Positions 11,821 through 24,483 of a stretch of DNA of 64,000 nt are shown piece by piece. Positions within the stretch are counted from its first letter, which is position 1. Every line of letters begins with the position of its first letter. The translations under genes were made by a program, and so were the position numbers. The notes under the pieces are model-generated. The model was not told the DNA's origin. It ran no database searches and saw only the letters and a list, made by a program, of their open reading frames with translations. Origin of the DNA: Triglochin maritima (lineage: Eukaryota > Streptophyta > Magnoliopsida > Alismatales > Juncaginaceae); contig OY821775.1 in NCBI GenBank assembly GCA_963682175.1, forward strand, positions 6,668,501 through 6,732,500, written 5' to 3'.

Positions 11821-12569
11821 TTTTTTTCTCTCCTGAAACACAAGTATGTAGGTATCACACTATTGTTGCATGAAGATTCGACTATAGAGGTTGTTCATGC
11901 GTTACAACAAAGCTCTATATTCTGCAAGATAAGACAGATTCTTAGTCATACTTGTTCAAAATTTCCAATGGGAAGTCATACTTGACAGACAATTTTCAGA
12001 AGTATTCCCAATTGATATGTCTATCTCTTATACTCATCCATGTTTGTTAGTAGAAAGTTATGTTGGAGTCGCCCGCGATGGGGTTTAAATCTTCAAGCAA
12101 AGTTTGGTAAGGGTGTGATTTGTATGCATGAAGTCTAGAAATTCGAACTAGACAAAACTGAGTTCAGACTGTTACTCCTGTGCAACTAGTTTTCCCTCTT
12201 TCTTAAAGTTTCCTTAATAAGTATCAAACATATCCGAGTTACACTTTTGCTCCTTTGCAACTATATCAAACTGCAGAAACAGACGGCAGACCAAGGAAAA
12301 ATTCATTTTACCAATTTCCCAGGTTATAATCATGGAATAGATATCTTACGTGAGACAATTGTCTGTTTGGGATTCTTGTGACAACGATCACCAATATTAC
12401 TTCTTAATCGTGGTTTCGCACTACTCAAAACAAAGACAATCTAGAATAATAAAAGATAGTTGGTATTCTGAATTTTCAAGGCAAATCAAATCCTACAGGA
12501 ACCCACACTTTAATATCTTATTAAGCCCGAAGAATTATTCCGATTATCCGGTCAAAGGAATCTGCAGAG
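11700..12569. repeat. Segmental duplication, copy A (left part)
   Basis: From inside exon 5 of SGPP copy 2 through its 3' flank, this DNA is recognisably repeated at 26886-27399 and 31299-31620. Shared tracts include AAGGGTGTGATT, AGTATCAAACA, GGTTATAATCATG and GACAATCTAGAATA, in the same order with substitutions and indels. The right part of copy A resumes at 14655 after an LTR-like insertion. Confidence 0.85.
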
Positions 12570-12574
12570 TATAA

Positions 12575-14649
12575 TGTAACATCTCGAAATAGTAGAAATT
12601 TAAAAAATTATAATCAAGACAATAGAACTTAATAATCAAAAACGAGATTGTTACTTCTCATAAAACATATAAGCAGTGCACCATATTACATAAGAGTTTG
12701 TCAAAACGATACATGATTACAAAGGAACGACAAAAAGGAGATAAACATAATCATATTGACCTCAGTGATCCGAATAGAGGATCCGATCCCAAGATACGTG
12801 TGTCCGCTGATCACCACCCAACTAGACCTACTGTGGTCCTGAAAAAGATGCACCAACAATGCCTGAGTTTCCATAAGGAAACCCCGTATGCCAAGCTCAC
12901 ATATATGCATGCAGTAGTACAAATGAACCTATCATACTAGTAGCATGTCATGTTATCAACAGTAAGGAAAATAGTTCCCCTGAAGGGTAACATGAGACAT
13001 CAGTCCGACAATCATCATCGGGTCTCCCGAGGAGACCTACCGTAGGCACATACGGTCTAACGGAACAAGACGTGATACTCCCCACACGCGGCTACACTAA
13101 TCATGGGGTTCGGCAGGGAGCATCCGCTAGGTCCGCGCCATAAGAAACAGATCTGTAACTTCGTGGTCGAAACCACACCAACGGAGCCGTCGCTTGGTCG
13201 GTCCATCAATCATCATCTCAGTAGGTGCCCATCTGAGGAACATAGCCGGAACATCATCATCGGCCCATCAATCATCATCGCCGGAACATCATCGGCGGCA
13301 TCACCGGCGCTACAACGGTGGTCCATCAATACGTCCAGCACATCATCGGACGGGTCCATACCGAAGTCTGCCAGGTCATCAGGCTCCACGAGCCGCAAAC
13401 ACCAACCGCGCCGCTATAAAAGCAGAGCAGCGACCTCCGTAGCCCCATGGCTCAGTAGTCACCTCACACAACGACAGTTGCGTGCTCGCACAATCATCAT
13501 ACATTGGGATCCATGATCCCTCAGCTTGCTACTCTACAATGAGTCCAATAAATTCACCACATTAGTCACGATCCATACATGGAGGTGACGCGTCCCGAAC
13601 ACCCACACTCTTCCACACGGCGGTCCCTGAGCAGGCACGCGTAACGCGCCCACCGTCACCTCCCGGCTCACGCACAAGGTGGGGACACGGGTTTCCATGG
13701 ATAGAGTTGGCATTCAAAAAAGGAACTAGGAATTCAATCATGTGAAAAAACGGTCGACCGAAAGAGTCAACTCGGTCGACCGTTTACTCAAGGGAATCGG
13801 TCGACTGAAAGTCTGGATCGGTCGAACTATTTGCGCAAAACTTAAGTCCCAACGGTCTACCGAAAGTCTAAAACCGGTCGACCGAATGAGGTCAAAATTC
13901 GGAGTCTGGTCAACATCAATTCAAAACTATCAGTCGACCGACTCAGGGGTCTCGGTCGACCGAAAACTAACAGGGCATCCTAGTATTTCTAAGTCATATA
14001 ACGGTCGACCGCAAACAAGCATAAATAACCAGTACACTTAAGTTTTGGTCGACCGAACACAAGGAACCGGTCGACCGAAACACAACAGGCAATCAAAATA
14101 CACTACATTCGGTCGACCGCCTGAAGGGCCCGGTCGACCGTTGGTCGTCTTCAACCTCGCGTCAGCCGAGGTTTACACCAAAACTCTTCGTCGGAGAGGT
14201 CTCCGACCTCCCCAGACCGACCAACACAACCCTCCCACGAGGGTTAACAACAAAAACACACTAAGAAGCGGCATACCTCGAAGAAGCAACAAATCCGCCG
14301 GAGCCTCGTTCGCGCCTCCGTCACCTCTTCGACAGCAACCACCTTCGCACGTCTCACGTTCTCGCCTCCGCGACTCCAAGCTTGACACCACACGTCGCAA
14401 CTCTCTCTGGTCGCTGGAAGAGAAAATAGAATGGTGAGAGAGAGAGATCAAAAGAGAGAGAGAGAGAGAACAAAACAACTTCTTAAATCCAGCCCTCTCC
14501 TCGCATCAATAGTAACCGGCCCTTACTCAACACCCTCATCACCTCACCTCCTCCAACTTCCCATGCACACTACTGTGCTCCTCCTCTTCCCCGTGCTAAA
14601 CTCCCCCTAAACACCCATTAGCACCCTAAATGGGTTTAGGGTTCTAACA
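12575..14649 (-). mobile_element. LTR-like insertion (probable solo LTR) with TSD TATAA
   Basis: The 2,075-bp insertion is bounded by TG...CA ends (TGTAACATCTC at the left, GGGTTCTAACA at the right) and flanked by a perfect 5-bp duplication, TATAA, at 12570-12574 and 14650-14654. The homologous interval in segment B (near 31615) lacks it, which confirms an insertion. Read on the minus strand it starts TGTTAGAACCC and ends GATGTTACA, a pattern common in Ty3/gypsy LTRs, so minus is the likely orientation. No gag or pol is present, so it is probably a solo LTR or a non-autonomous element. It holds a second GGTCGACC array (13751-14140) and a (GA)n tract at 14437-14468. Confidence 0.75.
13750..14141. 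repeat. GGTCGACC palindrome array 2, in pairs about 22 bp apart
   Basis: Nine perfect GGTCGACC sites and at least five one- or two-base variants lie within 390 bp. They mostly form pairs whose members start 21-22 bp apart (near 13751/13773, 13799/13820, 13854/13876, 13932/13954, 14046/14068, 14110/14131), with larger gaps between pairs. The core is the same as in array 1 at 1451-1664. The short open frame here with repeating RSTE/SVDR residues reflects the DNA repeat. Confidence 0.9.
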
Positions 14650-14654
14650 TATAA

Positions 14655-15525
14655 CCATATATTTCTCAATACGAAGTCCCATCACATGCCACATAGAAAA
14701 GATTGAAATTGACTCCCCGCCAAACCAGTTAGGATACAAAAGGCTTATGGACCAACTCACCAACTAGATATGTGAACTAGTTATAAAAATTAAAAATGCT
14801 ATCGTCACGTTGAGGGAAAAAATTACCAATTCAGTTGAAAGTGCTTGAACATTCGTGTCTAGCTGCTAGTTTGAAGCTGAAAATTTGTTAGGATTGAGTG
14901 CAACCATATGGAATGCTCTCGATGAACTTCAGTTCACGTTACAAAATTGGAGATCGATTCTCATATTGACAATAACATAACAAATCATGTTTGGTGTTAC
15001 ACAGACGTCGAATGTGGAAAATTGTATATAGTACAGACACAATCACACGAGGAACTTATTCTCTTTTCAAATAACAATTGAAGGTATTTCTAATTACAAT
15101 ACCGGGTGAGATGTATAATCAGTAGACATATACGACAATAATCAACCCCGACATTTTTGCTTTAACAATTACAGCAGATTTGATTGACTGAATCTCTAAG
15201 AATGACGATACTTTCTTTAAAAATGTCTTCAGTAACAACTCATCTGAGAGCACCTTTTGAGCTCGTTTGACGAAACAACGTTTTTTATAAGGAATCCAGT
15301 AGCATTAATATTATTATTATTTTGATATGTACCACGACAACGACGAAAGAAAGTTACAAACGGATTGAGTTTTACCCTAGTATGCGGGCAAGGTCAAGAT
15401 GTGCTTTGTGTTCTTCTACCTTCTCAATAAAAAGCTTCAATGACGGAACCCTTGAAAGTGTTTGAAAATACCCCACCACGATCCTTCTTCTTCACAGTCA
15501 GAACAGAATTAGAACATCGTTAACC
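14655..15525. repeat. Segmental duplication, copy A (right part)
   Basis: This continues the copy A/copy B homology after the insertion. It matches 31620-31960 and 33836-34185, sharing tracts such as CTTATGGACCAACT, GTGCTTGAACATTCG, ACAAAATTGGAGATC and GAGATGTATAATCAG in order. It ends within the intron upstream of the last DNA2 exon. The match fades just after 15520. Confidence 0.85.
15205..15505 (-). pseudogene. Dead copy of the last exon of DNA2
   Basis: On the minus strand, 15505 down to 15205 aligns with the last exon of the intact DNA2 gene (33998-34159). The acceptor region and Lys-Lys start are kept, as is DNA for the [12 protein letters not shown] segment. Small deletions shift the frame and create an early stop. 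A roughly 100-bp extra sequence (about 15290-15385, including an ATT-repeat tract) splits the exon. It has no helicase exons of its own, so it is a fragment carried by the segmental duplication. Confidence 0.75.
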
Positions 15526-18500
15526 CCAACCCAAAATCCCCCTCCCCCAATTCAATTTCTCTCTCTGCCACGTCAGCAAAAAACACCATGCAACTCACCC
15601 CCAACCAAACTCATTTTTCGCTTCTTAACTTCAACCTCACTTTCAACACTCTCTCTCATTCACATAATTTTTTTACCTCATTTTATATTTCATCACAAAA
15701 ATACATAAACTACTAAATAAATTATTTCTGCAGTAACTTAATCTAATTAAATTACGCTAATTGCCAAATAAAATTAGATTTTTTTATTTTTGAGATTTAT
15801 TAGTAATTCTCTGCCGAATTTTTGGGTTACTAATGCATTTTTTGGTAAACTTAAGTAAATTCATGTGTTCTATTTTGCTAGGTAATTTTCTTTAATTATA
15901 TACATTTACAATTGTCTTACTAATTTTCTTTAATTACTTACATTTATTTTTACTAATTTTAATTAATTATTTACATTTATCTTATTAATTATTTTATTTA
16001 TTTTAATTTTCACGAATAAATTCTAATTATATAAATTTTTATACATATATCATTTATATATAAAAACAAATATAAAAATAAAAACCAAAAAAAATTAACA
16101 AAAAAAATAAATTTAAGCCAACCCGGGTCGCCTCCCAGGTCGGGTCGCAGACCCAAGTCAGGACCCGACTTGGGTCCGTCCCCCATTAAGGGGGGCTGGG
16201 GTCGGGTCCCACTTAGACCCGACCCCAAAGAGCACCGTTGAGGCTCAGAGCGAAAAATCATATCTGACAAGTCTTTCCAACTATTCCTTACCATTTTTAA
16301 AGGGATTTTTGCTTGAATACACGCGCAAATGTGTGATATTAAACTTTTGCCCATCGAAAATCATGAATATATACTCCTATTACATTCAATAATTACTTTG
16401 GTACACCTGAGTTTGTGTGGGTCCCATTTCAATCAAGGATCAGTAAATAGGTTTTGTTTTTTTATTAAATTAATGAAAACTTTAAAACCGACTTACATAT
16501 TATCTGAAATTACTTCAATAATCAAATCATCTTCTATCTACACTTGTCAACTTTCATTTTCTAGGAGGTGTGATACCTACTTTTATTCTCTCTCTCTCTC
16601 TCAATAATAGTAAACCCGAGTTTTCACATAAAACAAATCTCTAGCATGTCAAAAATGAAGTTAGTAAAAACGATTGCAGTAGATTTGATTGGGTTAGGGT
16701 TGGAGGAAGGAAGCGATGAAGTTGACCAAGTGGCAACACCCAAGCGATGGCATAGTAGAAGAAATTCCCGAGTTTGAAGCGGGAAATTATGGAGGTGGTG
16801 GAGCTGTCCAATGTGGTCAGGAAAAGATAAGATGGTGGGGTTAACTTGCAAGGGAAAAAAGAGAGGTTTGCATTGGTTACGGGGTCTAAACGAGTTGAGT
16901 CGAGAAAAATATTAATATAAATTATTACGAAATACAAAAATAATTACAATTTGAACAATAAACAATTTGAGTTGAGTTTCAATTTTTTCGAGTTCAAATA
17001 ATTCGTTTACCGAACCAAAATATGTTATTTTCATGAAAAATCTTTTATTTCCAAATTAAACCAAAGTAGAGTATTTTTCGAGTCGAATTTCGAGTTCAAA
17101 TTATAATTGACAATCCAAGTTGAAACTAACATTCATTGTCAACTTAAAATTTATAGAAGGCAATATCATGGACGAGACCGGGGAGGCCTCAAGTGGGCAA
17201 CGGGCCGGGCTCGATTCTTGGCAAACATGCCAGTCTACCTAAAGGGTTGGGCCCATATCCCTTAACGTGCCGGGTCGGCCCGGTACCCATGTCTAAAGTC
17301 GTGGAGATTTTTCTTGGATTCAACTATTTATTTGATAGGGTGGAAAATTAGAATGTGGTCTAGTTTCTATAGGAAATTGAATTTGTCCTCCTCCTTGTTG
17401 CTTTCGGTTTGTCCCAGGAATCCCGAGAGTAAATTGACAATGGATAGTTCATCTGCTTCAATGTAAGAACACGGAGAAATTTTGATTCTATAATTCAGAT
17501 TTGATCCAAATTTCACACATCTGACATTCGATTCGATCCAAATTTTCACGTTAAAATAGATTTATGAGTGTTTAAATATTGATTTTTTAAAATTCAAGTG
17601 GTAAAGTATTACAAAACGAAAATTCAGGAAGATAACTGTCATATTTTAAAGTTCTAAGGTGTAAAATGATATCAATGTATAATTCATAAAGACAAATATA
17701 ATTAATCCATTATATTTTTATATCTTAATATTCTTTTCAACTTATTGAACCCACGTATTTCATGAAATATCAAATCACATACATAATATGGCAGTGGAGT
17801 AGTGGCCAGTGACTCGCATCGTGATCCTATGAAGGTAAGATTGGTCCTAAGGTTGTCCACTTGTCTTGCTGTAAATCATATTTTTAGTAAATAAAATAAC
17901 ACAACTAATTTAATTTATTAAAATTATTTGCACGTGCCCACTGCCAGCATAATATTCTAAAACTTCTGAAGTTTTTTTTACGCCTGGCGTCCAATCAAAA
18001 TGAGTGTGTGCTACTCTTATAATTCAATCACAAGCACATGAAGTTCGACATAACAATCGTGTGGAACATATTAATGGAAGTTAATAATAGATGTTAAGTT
18101 AAGCATATATCAGCCAAAGAACTAACCTCCGTATCACCACATCGAATTATCATCCAATGTCAAACACAATATCCTACAAACCATAATAATATTTTCATGA
18201 TAAAGATAAATATTACGTACAAACAATACATGCAATATGCCACAATTTAAGGGGTTCTACGTACACTTGAACCCTAAGGCCACTTACATATTCCCTATAC
18301 ATAATATGCACTGATATTACTACAAGAAAACAAGCCTGTATCAAAAGATAATTCTCGTAACTAAACATCTCTTTTCATGTAGTAATATTCATGAAGTTCT
18401 AAACTTCAATATTTTACCTACATATCTTTAAATTTGAAATTGTTGATACATGGAAATAAATCTACGTGATATCCCGATAGTTATGGTATTCGGGAAGGTG

Positions 18501-18550
18501 ATGGGAGACAACCGTCACAACAGATGATTTCTGTTGTACTTGGAGCGAAA
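15526..18550. other. AT-rich intergenic region with decayed repeats
   Basis: No gene is supported. The region is very AT-rich at 15660-16100. A palindromic GC-rich island lies at about 16122-16228, made of GGGTCGGGTC-type motifs in both orientations. A similar GGGCCGGG/GGCCCGG patch is at about 17190-17290. A (TC)n tract is at about 16587-16602. The stretch 17500-17710 resembles the right half of the MITE at 30290. These are probably decayed hAT-like or MITE copies. Confidence 0.5.
17500..17715. repeat. Diverged relic of the 475-bp hairpin MITE family
   Basis: The order of motifs (GATCCAAA..CACG, TTTATGAGTGT, GTATTACAAAA, AAAATTCAGGA, AAAATGATATCAA) follows the right half of the element at 30290-30764. 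Divergence is high and no terminal repeats or target duplication are visible. Confidence 0.45.
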
Positions 18551-20832
18551 TCAAGCAGTTGGATAAGAAGCCATCATGGCAATTCCACAGAGCCCCTCCT
18601 TTGCAGTAACATCTCTCTTCATCCTTATGTAGCCCTTCTCTCCCCAAGAACTGCCCCAAGAGTTCTTCACAATCCAATACTTGGTCCCTTGGGACTCCCC
18701 AAATCCAACCGCAGTGATGCCTGTCAAAAATAATATTAAAGGCTTTGTAAGTAATTAAATTCATCTGCCACACTTTGATATCTTATAGTACTTTACACAT
18801 ATTACATACATTATTACTTGAAATTTTCGGTTGTTCCATGCTCACTAATTAAGATAGTCAAGTAGTTAGATTAAATAATTCAAATTTGGTTTCACAAGAA
18901 GTTGAGTTTGTTTCTTTTTTGTCAAAAAATAAGGAAATATGACTAACTTGTAGAAACAATAAAAAAAGGTTTAGTTAAATTAAAGTAGTTGAAATATCAT
19001 GAAATATTAAAAAGCATCAATCTCCATTGGGATTAAAAAAGAAGGCGTTGGTAATATTTTAGATAGTTTAATAGATATTAATGAAATTAATTATCACTTT
19101 TAAAAGTAACATACTATTAGATTTTTTTTAAAGAAGAAAAAACAATAAATAACAATTAATTAACACAATTACCATGGTCTAAATCAGTCCCACAAGTTCC
19201 ATCAAACACCCCAGTAGAGTAGAACTGGAAGTCCGATCCTCCAGCATCAACGGCCACCGAAACGGGTTGTCCGGCTACCGCCTTCAGCAGAGCGGCCTCA
19301 TTGTTGGCCGGAACATTTTCGTATCCGGAGATTTTGGCGGCTGAAGGCTTGCCAGAGACGCAAGTTGAGTCAACGGCCTTGTAGGGGTAGCTGGCCTCGG
19401 TGGTGAGGCCGCGGTTGTGGATGATGAATTGGAAGGCGTTGTCCATGAAGCCTCCCAAGCAGCCGTAGTCGTTACCCGAGACGTCACAGTCGACGAGCTC
19501 TTGCTCTGAGAGGGATACGAGCTTTCCGGTCTTGAGCTTGGTTATGCCTTCCATGGCTGCAACTGCGGAGAACGCCCAACAACAACCTGCATGCACCAAA
19601 TCAAAAGTTTCACTTTTAGCGACGGTTTAATATAATATTTGTTTTTTTACATTATGTCTATAGTTTGTCACGAGTGATCTCTTCTTGTTGCATGCTATAG
19701 CGACAGTTTGTATTAACTGAGTTGCATTGTTTGCTTTGTTACGTGGCAATTGTGACAGATAGTGGCATTAATTGATTTATTACTAGTTTTTCTAAAGCAT
19801 ATATATTTTGATTTTGGTCCTGATTAATTTAAGATTCCAGATTTTTAACAGAAGGTATCGTAAGACGTGAAAAATATATGTTTTGACGTGGATATAGCGA
19901 CGGATAACTTTTAGAAGTGTAATTTGTTGACATACATGCATGTAGTAGTGACAGAGGAAGTGTTGTAGTCTTATATATGTGGTTGATGCATGAGTGATCG
20001 ATAGTATATCTACGTGGTCATCATAAAATTAAAGTTGTTACATGCAGGGTTCGCCAAAAGAATATGAATCTACTAGCACATGCCGACCATATATCTGAAG
20101 TGGCTAAGCTGAGATTACATATATATTATGGTGATAAACGTTAACATATATACGTAAAAGTAAATTTTTGATGTTACGAACACCCTTCGATATATAGTTT
20201 GTATTTTAGATGTCCCTCAATTATTAATGTCTACTAGCTTATGTGGTTTAACATGAAAGTAAAACTGAATATTTGCTCAAGTACGTTAAAGGCTTAATGC
20301 ATGATATTGATCTCAATTACTTGATAATTTTGATTATATCATTCCAACATATTATACTCTTATTATAGTTGTTAATTAGTTTAGTCTTACCACAACTTCC
20401 CTGGTCCTTCACGGGCGTAACGGCCCCGTTGGTCCTCCAGTCCACACTAGCAGGCACAGCACTCACATTCCCATACATGAATTTGTCACCCACACTTGTC
20501 GCTCCCTTCAGACCGATTTCAGGTTTGAAACCGTTTCGCAAGGCCTTGAACTCCTCGTTTGTCATGTCGGCAAACGCATTAAGTGCAAGAGTGTAATTGC
20601 GCCCGCCTTCACGGTTAAACGACTCGATATAACGGAAGTTCTCCTCGAAAACCCTCAACCTTGCTGCCTTCTCGGTCACGTCCTTGTAGGACCGACCGTG
20701 CCTCACCATCCACTGCTCGTGGAGGTCTACCATTGCCACCTCGACGCCGAGCTTCCTTGGTGTGACTCTAGGAATAGGAGCACACACCATTAGGAAGACC
20801 ACAAGGAAAAAAAGTTTCAGAAAGGAAGTCAT
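18551..20832 (-). CDS. Papain-like cysteine protease, SAG12/SAG39 type
   Basis: Three exons on the minus strand (20832-20391, 19586-19173, 18720-18551) give a 341-aa preproenzyme. Residues 1 to about 25 are a hydrophobic signal peptide. The I29 inhibitor prodomain with an ERFNIN-like pattern (R..VFEEN..YIESFN) and LNAFADMT spans about 35-95. The mature C1A peptidase starts near VPASVDW (residue 126). Catalytic residues are Gln144 (oxyanion), Cys150 in GCCWAFS, His285 in DLDHG and Asn305 in [10 protein letters not shown]. The CGCCWAF variant and C-terminal ASYPTA are typical of senescence-associated vacuolar proteases. The reading frame is intact with no granulin domain. Both introns fall at positions usual for this subfamily, the first just before the catalytic Cys. 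It lies between the two copies of the SGPP-DNA2 segment and is unrelated to them. Confidence 0.95.
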
Positions 20833-20918
20833 AATTAATGCACTATTTTTTTGTAACTAATAAGGAAGTAATATGTTTTGTGAGCTTAGATTTGTGAGTG
20901 GTTATGGTGGATGAGTAG

Positions 20919-20928
20919 GGTTTATATG
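20919..20928 (-). promoter_or_regulatory. TATA box of the cysteine protease gene
   Basis: On the minus strand CCATATAAAC lies about 90 bp upstream of the ATG at 20832. Its spacing suits a plant TATA box with a leader of roughly 55-65 nt. Confidence 0.55.
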
Positions 20929-20929
20929 G

Positions 20930-23500
20930 AGTTTTGATGGATAAGAGAGGTGGTTTATTACTCCATTAATTTGCACCTTGGAGAGGGACTTTAACGTGTC
21001 GTGAAGATTGATCTATGGATTGGAGTAATCTGATTAGTTGATATTCCAAAAATATGGGCAAGTTATGGAATGTTTGTTACTTCATGTGCATATGCATACT
21101 GTTCTTGTCTCTGTCTTCACATTCTAATATATCGAATCTAGCTAGTATATATTAGCTCGTGATTATATATTAGCTCTAGAAGAATTTTCCAAAAATTCTT
21201 AAAAGTGTAATGAACATATTCTTATTATCTTTGCTTCTCTCAGGGAGGCGGATAACTAATGCGTTTTTCAAAATTTCAATATATTATTTTAAGTAAGGAT
21301 CTAAACATGCAACTTTAAAGTTCGACAATTTCAGAGAATGAAACCCTCTCACTGCAAGTTTGTGGACTTAATTATTCCCTAGAGTAAAGTGAGTTTGATA
21401 CATATTATACAATTGTAATGGAATATACATATTTAAGGGTTATTGAGGAAGTGATTGTTTGAATAAACGCATCCTAGCTTATAGCAAATTCATTAAGAGG
21501 ATTCTTAATAACGGAACGGATTCTGTGGTGTCTCCTCGCTAAGAGCTTCCAGCGACGACGGAGGACGTACGGGTGTCGCGATCACGGGTAGAGTGCGAAG
21601 GGCAATCATGGAATCTTATCCATCATGTTTGATTTTTTATAAGTAAAATTTTGTTAACTAGTTTAGATTCTCCTTAACTGTAATCCTCTTTTGGACGTCA
21701 TTTCAACAAAAAAAATTAGTGGTGTAACCATCGCCATAACTGTTTTTGTTGAATCGGCCACACATTTTTGTGTTTAAGAAACGGACTTCATGACGACACC
21801 AATCAATAATCATTGCGTGTAGAAGTTTACAATTACCCGGATTACGTTGCATGCATGCAAAGATTATGGTCGCGTAGAATTTTATATTAGAGGTACACTT
21901 AAGATATATTTAGTTTATGGTTAGTGGTTAATATATATTGTGTGAGAGTCCTTCACGTATCATTTGAAAAATGTTGTATCAGTTGGCACTTAGTTTGGTA
22001 ACTACATTCTCTGAGAAGAATTAGGGGTTCCTTTTCACTTTATGTTGTGATTTAGTGATAGCTACATTTCTCACTTGTGAGGTTAACCATGTGTAACTAC
22101 TCAATACTAACAAGTTTAAGTTGCTAACAATGTGTAACTACTCAATACTAACTTACTGCGACTATCATGCTATTAAGATAACAAGACAAGCATCTTTGGA
22201 AGAGTCATTATCGTGAATATTCAACTTTCGATGGTAACTGACGTGTTTACTTAGATCTAGAGACCAAATCACATCCATTAAGAGAGAATTACGACAACAA
22301 CTAATGACTTGCACGACACACTTCTTACAATTTTGGGCATTTAGCTCGTTGTGGCGTGGACTCGAAGAACTCCAAACATATTGTGGGCCTGACTATGGGC
22401 TTTAATAGGCCCTAAGAATGACGAGACCAGTTCCTATCGGCCTAACAGTGGGTTCGCCCCATTTGTGGCCCAGTGGTGTAGGACATGACCGCTTTCTGGC
22501 CCAACGTTCGGCCCATCCAATTGGGTGGAAAATATTATCAGCAATTCAGGCCATGTACCGCAAATGACACTAAAGGTACGTGATCTGAACACAAGTTTCT
22601 TTTTGTGGTTTATTATGTTTTTTTATTATACCTAATCACGATTTATACATGAATTCACTCTTATTAGTTTTGGTGTGAGTCGTTTGCTTAATTAGGATAC
22701 TTAACCTTCCTAGACAGCACTACTTCGTGACATCTCAGCCAAAAAATGCATATTTTATAGTTTGACTACTCTCTCTATCTCTCCAGTAAAGGTAAGTTTT
22801 TCTTTAACATGAAAGTGATCCTTATGTCATTTAATCATCCTGTCACAAAAACAACATGACATCATCATGTGACAAAACTGATTGGGGATCTTTTTGGCGG
22901 TCCAGTTTTCGGATAAATATTGGATGCTCTTAAATGTGCTACATAAAATCTTCTTAGCTTTTGTCTCCCGGACACAACCAACTTGGTACGTAGTTTCACA
23001 CACCTTAGGTCACAATATCGAATCCCAACAAGACATTTTATTTAATGCAAATGTGTTTCGATGAAAACGGTGTTGAATCACCTGCTGTTTGGAGTCGCAA
23101 CAGCCTGTCCTAAGTAGGAGCGAGTGCTTAGAAATTCTAGGTCATAAAAAAGACAATCTTCTTTCCTTTAACCCGTTCTGACCCGTCCCACAGTTAGACG
23201 ATATGAATATCTTGTTTATTGAACGGGTATGGGACGGGTACAAATACAATAATATTTAAATATATATATATATATATTTGTATCTGTTTAGTTATTCATG
23301 TATAGATACGGGTACAACAATATATCCGTCTTGTACTCTTGTTTACTAATTATATATTATATATTAATTTATATACTAATTAAATAATTAAACATGTAAA
23401 TAGGTAAATGGGTATGAGTAGAGTATACCCGCCCCATTTATTAACCACGTATGGGTAAAAAAATTTAAATGGATAGAAAAATTATGCTTATATCCGCTTA
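20930..23500. other. Intergenic region upstream of the protease gene
   Basis: No gene is supported. Beyond the protease promoter it holds a patch rich in GGCCC/GGGCC motifs (22380-22520) and a stretch at about 23165-23465 made of CCCGT/ACGGGTA-type motifs in both orientations around a (TA)n tract (23254-23278). The latter is probably a decayed hAT-like element. Confidence 0.5.
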
Positions 23501-23689
23501 TTAAAAGAAAATTTGGTTTTATATGCCTCAAGTTACCAAATCTCTGCAAAAAAAACTCACTTTGACATCATTTGAAAAATATGCTTATTTTTTCACTTCT
23601 TCCCAAAATAACCGTGACTATCTCGTGGAACGACTAATATGGAACAACCTATGTCTGATTTGTTGGGATTGATCATTGATGACGCTGAT

Positions 23690-24310
23690 ATGTCATTTAC
23701 ACGATGAGCTCGATATGCACTCATAGTTGTTCGATAATTTATTTGACCGACAACAACACGGTTATTGAGAAAGTCTTCAACAGTTTTGTTTTCTTCCCCC
23801 AGATATCACGTCAGTAATTAAGAGCGAAGCGTGAAAACTGCACTATGACGGTACAATGTGACCTCAATGTCATGAATGAAGAGGGTCGTCTTTGTTTGGA
23901 TCGATGAGGTCGATATGCACTCGATAGTGGCTCGATAGTTTACTCGACCAACAATGCCACATTATTGAAGACGTTTTTTCGTTTCACTTACCTAATCACC
24001 AAACCTCAACTCAGCAATTGAGAGAGAAAGTGAAAATTGTACCAATGTGTAGTTAGAGGTGACGCTATGTTGGGATCGATGAGTTCGATACCTACTCGAT
24101 AAAAACTCGTTAAGTAACACTACTGTCAAGGCACTTACGTTTTCGACGGTCGGATTTTCTTCTGTCGAAATGTCTCGTCAGTTATGAGCAAAACGTGAAA
24201 AACCATACCAGTGAGAGGCTCAATATGTGCGCGATATGATGAAGAAAGAGAGTTCTCTACGTTGGGATCGATGAGCTCGATATGTACTCGACTGGAGCTC
24301 GATATTTTTT
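23690..24310 (+). repeat. Tandem units of about 175-200 bp inside the MULE-like element
   Basis: The motif GGATCGATGAGNTCGATANNNACTCGA recurs at about 23896, 24070 and 24263, with a degenerate copy near 23703. Each is followed by similar sequence (TACTCGACCAACAA-like, then CGTGAAAA.). Unit lengths are about 200, 174 and 193 bp, so copies have diverged by indels. Confidence 0.7.
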
Positions 24311-24483
24311 TCAACCTACTATCTACCATATGAACGCGACTGAAACACACGATAATCCAGAGCATTTTTTACGGTTCGATTACCTTCGCGTCTGTCATCA
24401 GAATAGTATAAAACGTCATTCCCTTCTTTCAATCTTACACCATTACACTTCTCTTGCCAACGTTTTCTTCCCTCGACCACATT

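Noticed and set aside
13742..14437. Two open frames with RSTE/SVDR repeats and a Pro/Arg-rich tail
   Set aside because: They lie wholly inside the LTR-like insertion and mirror the palindrome array and GC-rich sequence.
23254..23278. (TA)n tracts here and at 57721-57742
   Set aside because: Ordinary microsatellites with no sign of a regulatory role.
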